From Wukongarchaeum sp048886645 (GTDB lineage: Archaea > Asgardarchaeota > Wukongarchaeia > Wukongarchaeales > Wukongarchaeaceae): a DNA stretch of 11,258 nucleotides. The translations under genes and the position numbers were made by a program. The notes beneath the pieces were generated by a model, which ran no database searches, was not told where the DNA came from, and saw only the letters and a list, made by a program, of their open reading frames with translations. How positions within the stretch are numbered: the first letter of the stretch is position 1; every line of letters begins with the position of its first letter. This document shows positions 6,861 through 11,258 of this stretch, piece by piece. The DNA is taken from contig JBHLKN010000063.1 in assembly GCA_048886645.1 (NCBI GenBank), forward strand, positions 1 through 11,258, in the 5' to 3' direction.

Positions 6861-7709
6861 GTGAGAAGTGAGAAAAACAAAATTTATCTCATGGATTGTT
6901 TAGAAGGCATGAGAACACTCTTAAGCCCTGAAGAGGTTGACGTTATAGTTACTTCTCCACCATACAACATAGGAGTGAAATACAAAAAGTATGATGATAC
7001 CATCCCAAGAGAGAACTATTTAGAGTGGATAGAGGAAGTTGGTAAAGAATGTAAAAGGGTTCTAAAGCGTGAAGGTTCCTTCTTTTTAAATGTAGGGCAC
7101 AAACCTACAGATCTCTGGGTTCCTTGGGAGGTTGCTTTTAGACTGAGGAAATATTTTACGCTTCAGAATGTAATTACTTGGGTTAAGTCTATAGCTATCC
7201 GAAAAGAGGATGTTGGAAAATATCCGAATATTAAGGGGGACATAACTGTTGGTCATTACAAGCCTATCGGCGGGAATCGTTTTCTTAATGATTGCTTTGA
7301 ATATATATTCCACTTTACGAAGACTGGTGATGTTAAGCTTGATAAGTTAGCTATAGGAGTTCCATATCAAGATAAATCCAATATCGGAAGATGGAAGGCT
7401 GCAACCAAGGACTTAAGGTGTAGGGGGAACACATGGTTTATTCCCTATGAAACGATAAAGTATAAGGATAAGGAGAGACCGCATCCATCAACGTTTCCAC
7501 CAAAGTTACCCATGATGTGCATAGAACTACATGGATTAAATAAGACAGATCTTGTCTTAGACCCGTTCATGGGTATAGGGAACACAGCTATAGCATGCAT
7601 GAGACTTGGCGTAGACTACATCGGTTTCGAGATAGACGAGCTATACGTTAAAATTGCCGAACAAAGGATTAGAGGAAAACTCCTATATTATGCAAGTGAA
7701 ACTCTCTAA
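6861..7709 (+). CDS. Beta-class site-specific DNA methyltransferase, probably m4C
   Basis: This is an S-adenosylmethionine-dependent amino-methyltransferase of 282 residues. Catalytic motif IV is TSPPY (31-35) near the N-terminus, and the cofactor motif I is DPFMGIGNT (234-242) near the C-terminus, followed by IGFEID (254-259). This is the beta-class order. HPSTFPPKLP (208-217) is the usual motif preceding the cofactor site, and the target-recognition region is about 105-205. Ser-Pro-Pro-Tyr is most typical of N4-cytosine enzymes, but N6-adenine modification is not excluded. The start is GTG 6861, with GGTGA at 6850-6854 six bases upstream; an overlapping ATG at 6848 hits a stop after seven codons. 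No restriction endonuclease is adjacent, so it looks like an orphan with a regulatory or protective role. Confidence 0.88.
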   Translation: MRSEKNKIYLMDCLEGMRTLLSPEEVDVIVTSPPYNIGVKYKKYDDTIPRENYLEWIEEVGKECKRVLKREGSFFLNVGHKPTDLWVPWEVAFRLRKYFTLQNVITWVKSIAIRKEDVGKYPNIKGDITVGHYKPIGGNRFLNDCFEYIFHFTKTGDVKLDKLAIGVPYQDKSNIGRWKAATKDLRCRGNTWFIPYETIKYKDKERPHPSTFPPKLPMMCIELHGLNKTDLVLDPFMGIGNTAIACMRLGVDYIGFEIDELYVKIAEQRIRGKLLYYASETL

Positions 7710-7721
7710 ATATGTTCTCCA

Positions 7722-7730
7722 AATATATAT
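7722..7730 (+). promoter_or_regulatory. Probable TATA box for the GT2 gene
   Basis: AATATATAT lies about 40 bases before the TTG start of the GT2 gene, in the 56-base gap after the methyltransferase. It suggests a separate promoter for the GT2 gene. Confidence 0.4.
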
Positions 7731-7765
7731 GAATTGTTAGCTTGCCTTTCTTAGGGGTTTTTTAG

Positions 7766-8491
7766 TTGGTTTTAAAGGGTGTTTCTATTGTTATTCCTGC
7801 TTTTAATGAGGCGTCTACGGTAAGGGATGTTGTGGAAGATGTTGTTAATGTGGTTTCTCGTATTTCCGGTATCTCTTTTTTTGAGGTTATCGTGGTTGAT
7901 GATGGGTCTATGGATGGTACTTTTAAAGTTGTTAGGGATCTTGGCGTAGTTGTTTTAAGGAACGAAGTTAATAGGGGGAAGGGTTATTCTTTAAAAAGAG
8001 GGTTTAGGAGGGCTAGAGGAGAGGTAATTGTCACCCTTGATGCTGATGGATCTCATTTCCCTGAAGATTTGCCGTTGGTTATTGCCCCTTTATTGAAGGG
8101 GGAAGTTGATATGGTTATAGGGTCAAGGTTTGGGCATAAACAAGCTTTTTTCACTCGTGCCCTTAATATTGCTGGAAATTCCTTGTTTAACATCTTTTTT
8201 TACATTCTTACGGGTAGGAGGTTTTCTGATAGTCAAAGTGGATTTCGGGCTTTTCGAAGGGAAATTCTTGGAGCTTTAAACCTTAGTGCAGAAAGCTATG
8301 ATTTAGAATCAGAAATGTTAATGGAAGTTTTGATGAAAAATTTTCGTATAAAAGAGGTCTCTATACAATGTATACCCCGTCTTTGCGGAGGATTAGGAAT
8401 CCGTTCTTTCAGAGACGGTTACAATATATTAAAACGCATATTTTTATCCTACTTCAAAGCCATTTACGACAAGAAAAAGAGCCTAATGTGA
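7766..8491 (+). CDS. GT2-family dolichyl-phosphate sugar synthase-like glycosyltransferase
   Basis: This is an inverting GT-A glycosyltransferase of 241 residues, resembling dolichyl-phosphate mannose/glucose synthases. These load a sugar from a nucleotide donor onto a polyprenyl phosphate at the cytoplasmic membrane face. Visible motifs are SIVIPAFNEA (7-16), VVDDGSMDGT (43-52), NRGKGYSLKRG (69-79), the metal-binding LDADGSHFPED (91-101) and SDSQSGFRAF (154-163). No C-terminal membrane helices follow, unlike the longer members with GtrA-like domains, so it should be a peripheral enzyme. The start is TTG, directly after an in-frame TAG, with AGGGG eight bases upstream. The sugar it uses is unknown. 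Its place between the wecC and wecB homologues suggests a role in lipid-linked glycan synthesis, for example protein N-glycosylation. Confidence 0.88.
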   Translation: MVLKGVSIVIPAFNEASTVRDVVEDVVNVVSRISGISFFEVIVVDDGSMDGTFKVVRDLGVVVLRNEVNRGKGYSLKRGFRRARGEVIVTLDADGSHFPEDLPLVIAPLLKGEVDMVIGSRFGHKQAFFTRALNIAGNSLFNIFFYILTGRRFSDSQSGFRAFRREILGALNLSAESYDLESEMLMEVLMKNFRIKEVSIQCIPRLCGGLGIRSFRDGYNILKRIFLSYFKAIYDKKKSLM

Positions 8492-8494
8492 AAA

Positions 8495-9895
8495 TTAAAA
8501 GCCCGAGTTCTTCTTAAAATTTTTATGTTCTTTGTTATTCATTTTCTGTGTTTTGATCAGGTACTGTTTCTCTCCTTTTAAACGAAGGAAAGTTCCCTTT
8601 TTTATTACTGTTTCTTTATCAAAAAATTCCGGTTCTCCGTCCTCATTGTAAATAGCCGTTATTTTTACTTGCATCTTTTCCTCTAACTCTTTAACCGTTA
8701 TTTTGTTAAAGGCTTTCACCGGTAAAATCATAAAAGAAAGCAAACCTGTTTCAAGAAGGGAAGGTTCACTCCTTTCCCTTTTCTCTCTTCCTTCTATTTC
8801 TTTTTTACAAATTTCTACTATGCGTTTCCCTGCTTTTCCATCCCCTAAAGGATTTTCAATATTTTTTAAACGATCTCTAAACTCTTCATCCCCAAGAATT
8901 TTACACGTTGTTTCCACGATTTTTTCCTTTCTAGCGCCAACTAAAATATTGCCACCAACCATCACTGTTTCTGGCCTTTCAGTACTATCTCTCAATGTAA
9001 CGCAAGGCACCTTTAAAGTTAAAGCCTCTTCCTGAACCCCCCCAGAATCGGTAAGCACAACGGCACAATTATTAAGCAACCATAAAAAATCTAAATAACC
9101 TAAGGGTTTAACGAGTTTTATGTGACCTGCTTCCTCTACTTTTAAAGCAAGATCAAATCTTTCCAACATTTTTCTGCTACGAGGATGTATTGGAAAAATT
9201 AAAGGCAGTTCCTTTAACTCTATGAACGCTTCAATGATCTGGGAAAATTTCTCCTTTCTATCTACGTTTTCAACACGGTGAAGAGTGACTAAAATAAACC
9301 CTCCTCGTTTTAATCCCAATTCTTCCATAATTTTCGATTTTTTACCCGCGATCTCAACATGTTGCAAACAGGCATCAACAATCGTATTCCCAGTCAAATA
9401 TATCTTCCAAGGAGTTATACCCTCATATATGAGATTTAGGGCTGCTTTTTCTGTGGGAGCAAAATGAAGTTCTGCACAAGTTGCTACAAGGGTTCTGTTT
9501 ATCTCCTCCGGCATACTCCTATCATAGCTCCTCAAACCTGCCTCGACATGGCCTAAAGAAATACGAAGCTTTACCGCTGATATTCCTACCGCTAAAACAG
9601 TGTTGGTATCCCCCTCAACCAGAACCATGTCGGGCTTAAACTCCTCTAAAACCTTTTCACTTTCTACGAGGATTTTCGATGTTTGTTCCGCCTGAGTACC
9701 GGAACCTGTTTTCAAATAACACGTAGGCTTTGGTAGTTCAAGCTCTTTTACAAAATTATCAAACATCTCTACGTCATAATGTTGTCCACTACCCACAAAA
9801 ACAGTTTCAACGTCTTCCCCTTTTTCAGCAGCCCTTATTACAGGGGCAAGCTTTATAACTTCAGGCCTTGTTCCTGCCACTACCATAAGTTTCAA
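8495..9895 (-). CDS. wecB: UDP-N-acetylglucosamine 2-epimerase with C-terminal TrkA-C-like domain
   Basis: This non-hydrolysing epimerase interconverts UDP-GlcNAc and UDP-ManNAc in the cytoplasm, the step before WecC. The epimerase part (about 1-365) is complete: GTRPEVIKLAP with R10 and K15 (8-18), EGDT (D96), HVEAGLRS (E118), MPEEINR (128-134), LHRVEN (H206), HPR (237-239), DSGGVQEE (283-290) and RDSTERPE (302-309). It normally ends near GDGKAGKRIVEIC. Here about 100 residues follow: a charged linker, then 385-447 with the pattern of a TrkA-C/RCK-C domain (VKELEEKMQVKITAIYNEDG and GTFLRLKG), then a Lys/Asn tail. The start is TTG 9895, with GAGGGG about seven bases upstream; ATG 9886 would remove three residues. 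The gene ends three bases from the convergent GT2 gene. Confidence 0.92.
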   Translation of the reverse strand: MKLMVVAGTRPEVIKLAPVIRAAEKGEDVETVFVGSGQHYDVEMFDNFVKELELPKPTCYLKTGSGTQAEQTSKILVESEKVLEEFKPDMVLVEGDTNTVLAVGISAVKLRISLGHVEAGLRSYDRSMPEEINRTLVATCAELHFAPTEKAALNLIYEGITPWKIYLTGNTIVDACLQHVEIAGKKSKIMEELGLKRGGFILVTLHRVENVDRKEKFSQIIEAFIELKELPLIFPIHPRSRKMLERFDLALKVEEAGHIKLVKPLGYLDFLWLLNNCAVVLTDSGGVQEEALTLKVPCVTLRDSTERPETVMVGGNILVGARKEKIVETTCKILGDEEFRDRLKNIENPLGDGKAGKRIVEICKKEIEGREKRERSEPSLLETGLLSFMILPVKAFNKITVKELEEKMQVKITAIYNEDGEPEFFDKETVIKKGTFLRLKGEKQYLIKTQKMNNKEHKNFKKNSGF

Positions 9896-9948
9896 AAAAT
9901 GCCCCTCAAAAGATCTCTAAAATCGCTTAAAAAATGTAAACAAAATCA

Positions 9949-9956
9949 ATATAAAA
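9949..9956 (-). promoter_or_regulatory. Possible TATA box for wecB
   Basis: Read on the minus strand the site is within TTTTTATATTG, about 55 bases before the wecB start. This implies that the epimerase gene has its own promoter instead of sharing one with the gene at 10061-10714, 165 bases upstream. Confidence 0.3.
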
Positions 9957-10060
9957 ATTGCTCTCAAGAAAGAATGGAGTTTTAAACGCATAGCTTAGGA
10001 TGTTTAGTAAGGAGTTGTTATGGATTTTCTGTATTATACTATACTTTAGAGTTTTTTTAT

Positions 10061-10714
10061 TTACAAGTATTTGAAGGGTATTTCTAGAGACTTTTCGCAA
10101 TAGTGTTCTAGCTCTACTGAGTTAAAGCCTTCACCTTTTTCACCCGAGTTAAGGTCATAAACTTGAACTCTATCGCGTGCTGCCTTTATTGCTTCATGAG
10201 TTGCTGCACTTGCCGCTATTATAAGCGTGATTTTGTCTTTATTTAGTTCATCGTTGTTAAATTTTTCTGAAAAAGCAATTACTGCAGGTTTATCTAAAAC
10301 ACCGTCTACGAAAATAAAGGCTTCTGGCACGTCTAAACGACCTTTTTTCCGCTTCAAGATATCTACTCTAAACCCTAATATCTCCACGTTTTCTCCATAT
10401 TCATACTCCTTCGATATCAAGAATCCTACAAACTCGCTTTTCGCTTTTTTCAGCTTCGTTTCAGTCTCTTTTAAGCTTGGTCTTTCCAGCTGTTCTAAAT
10501 TATCACGAAGCTTTCTTGCAACTTGTTCTGAAAGTAAATAACCCCGCATTTCCCCATTGTCTAAAAGCCATGTCAAAATATAACCTTCTTCAGTATATTC
10601 TAAAGCATCTACGCCTACCACAGTACCTTCAACTCTTGCCCTTACCCCCACTTCTTTAGCCTTCTCAAGCTCCGCAGAAGTTTTCAATTTTGAAACTAAC
10701 CGCCTAAAAGCCAT
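10061..10714 (-). CDS. Unrecognised soluble protein
   Basis: This is a 217-residue protein that I cannot assign to a family. It starts at ATG with GAAGGA about seven bases upstream, has no signal peptide or membrane helix, and is rich in Lys and Glu. The region at about 22-65 (VGVRARVEGTVVGV, then alternating hydrophobic residues ending GYLLSEQ) looks like a small beta-barrel or OB-like strand set. A charged helix at about 62-93 (LSEQVARKLRDNLEQLERP and onward) may be a coiled coil. The C-terminal half (95-187) alternates strands such as KITLIIAASA with a helix, suggesting an alpha/beta fold. Codon composition resembles the neighbouring wecB gene. It is flanked by wecB and an amino-acid transporter gene, and neither points to a function. 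Confidence 0.7.
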   Translation of the reverse strand: MAFRRLVSKLKTSAELEKAKEVGVRARVEGTVVGVDALEYTEEGYILTWLLDNGEMRGYLLSEQVARKLRDNLEQLERPSLKETETKLKKAKSEFVGFLISKEYEYGENVEILGFRVDILKRKKGRLDVPEAFIFVDGVLDKPAVIAFSEKFNNDELNKDKITLIIAASAATHEAIKAARDRVQVYDLNSGEKGEGFNSVELEHYCEKSLEIPFKYL

Positions 10715-10874
10715 ATCATTATCCTTCTTTTTAACAAAATTCTCCTAAATCCTAAAGATTACTCAAATATTTTTATTCCTTCGAAAAGATTTAAACATAA
10801 GCCCAGCATAAAAGCCTTTCTCTACATTTATATGGTTTGGCTATCTAATCCTCCTCTTCCATCGTTTGAAACGC

Positions 10875-11258
10875 CTATTTTATGAGGATTCTTCTAAAAT
10901 CTCTTTTTAATATCTCTATCATCCTACTCCAAGATCTTGCTTTCATGATCACGAGAAGATAGTAGAAAATGCCGAAAACAAGAACCGCTAAAAGAATTAA
11001 CCAAGCATCTAAGGGAATTACTCCGGCGAAAAATATTACAGAAGCCAGACCGATTATGGGGAGCCATGGGTAGAAAGGTATCTTAAAAGGCCTGTTCATA
11101 TCAGGTCTTTTTCTACGTAAAACAATTAAAGAGATAAAAACAAGGCCAAAACATATCCTAAAGGCTAGGCTTGCAAGTTCTGCCATAAGCGATATCACTT
11201 CCTCGCTTGTCGAAGCTATTATGCATAAAACTATTGCAGAAAAACTGCTCAACAATAT
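10875..11258 (-). CDS. C-terminal end of an APC-family amino-acid permease (partial)
   Basis: The frame is open from the window edge to a TAG at 10875-10877, giving 127 residues of a gene whose start lies outside. It shows hydrophobic helices at about residues 4-13, 25-44, 68-83 and 88-105. Between the second and third lies RRKRPDMNRPFKIPFYPWLP, the well-known Arg-Pro-Phe-Lys-x-Pro-x-Tyr-Pro loop near the C-terminus of APC-superfamily amino-acid transporters. A basic cytoplasmic tail ends the protein (KRDFRRILIK). The substrate cannot be told from this part. The TTG at 11253-11255 is internal to the gene and should not be taken as its start. Confidence 0.85.
   Translation of the reverse strand: MLLSSFSAIVLCIIASTSEEVISLMAELASLAFRICFGLVFISLIVLRRKRPDMNRPFKIPFYPWLPIIGLASVIFFAGVIPLDAWLILLAVLVFGIFYYLLVIMKARSWSRMIEILKRDFRRILIK

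Noticed and set aside
6861..8491. The methyltransferase and following genes as a restriction-modification or BREX-like defence system.
   Set aside because: The neighbours are glycosyltransferases and a sugar-nucleotide epimerase. No nuclease, helicase, ATPase or specificity subunit is encoded nearby.
10020..10049. Nine-codon plus-strand frame starting ATG after AAGGAG in the wecB upstream region.
   Set aside because: It is too short, has no promoter I can support, and lies antisense to the expected wecB upstream transcript region.
9896..10060. Search for a tRNA, small RNA or CRISPR repeat in the longer gaps (also 1218-1413, 3196-3339 and 10715-10874).
   Set aside because: No cloverleaf, no regularly spaced repeat and no GC-rich stable fold was seen; the gaps look like ordinary AT-rich promoter regions.
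10831..10884. Seventeen-codon plus-strand frame preceded by a TATA-like stretch.
   Set aside because: It overlaps the end of the transporter gene on the opposite strand, lacks a ribosome site and has no protein-like features.

Overview
This is an AT-rich window that is almost certainly archaeal. It encodes a full-length RadA recombinase and an archaeosortase. Translation starts sit behind GGAGG or GGTG Shine-Dalgarno sites, and TATA-like box A elements precede many genes. Six of the eleven complete genes start with TTG or GTG. A TACK-group archaeon (for example Bathyarchaeia) is a reasonable guess from the look of the proteins, but the sequence alone does not prove it. The window is densely coding: no gap exceeds 200 bases, and I see no tRNA, rRNA, CRISPR array or insertion sequence.

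Layout. Positions 1-225 hold the C-terminal end of an unrecognised membrane protein. Positions 273-2316 are a DNA-repair pair: radA on the minus strand and a SNM1/Artemis-type beta-CASP nuclease on the plus strand, divergent across a 196-base gap with mirrored TATA-like boxes. Positions 2356-3195 (minus) encode an archaeosortase with an intact Cys-Arg-His triad. Positions 3340-4728 (minus) encode a WecC-type nucleotide-sugar dehydrogenase. Positions 4880-5505 (minus) hold two tandem, mutually homologous two-helix membrane proteins of unknown role. Position 5565 to about 6761 (minus) is a GT4 glycosyltransferase whose start codon is puzzling. Positions 6861-7709 (plus) encode a solitary beta-class DNA methyltransferase. 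Positions 7766-8491 (plus) encode a GT2 enzyme of the dolichyl-phosphate-sugar synthase type. Positions 8495-9895 (minus) encode a WecB-type UDP-GlcNAc 2-epimerase with an unusual extra C-terminal domain that looks like a TrkA-C/RCK-C ligand-binding domain. Positions 10061-10714 (minus) encode an unrecognised soluble protein, and 10875-11258 (minus) is the C-terminal end of an APC-family amino-acid transporter.

How the genes fit together. WecB and WecC are consecutive enzymes (UDP-GlcNAc to UDP-ManNAc to UDP-ManNAcA), which supply sugars for archaeal N-glycans and surface polysaccharides. A lipid-phosphate sugar synthase and a GT4 transferase lie between them, so 3340-9895 reads as a surface-glycan locus interrupted by a methyltransferase and two small membrane proteins. 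The adjacent archaeosortase would process and anchor glycosylated surface proteins. This parallels the bacterial association of exosortases with polysaccharide genes, but no sortase substrate is visible here.

The most unusual items are the WecB/RCK-C-like fusion, a SNM1-type nuclease with His where DNA-acting relatives carry Val, and the frame conflict at the start of the GT4 gene. No complete undescribed system can be demonstrated from this window.
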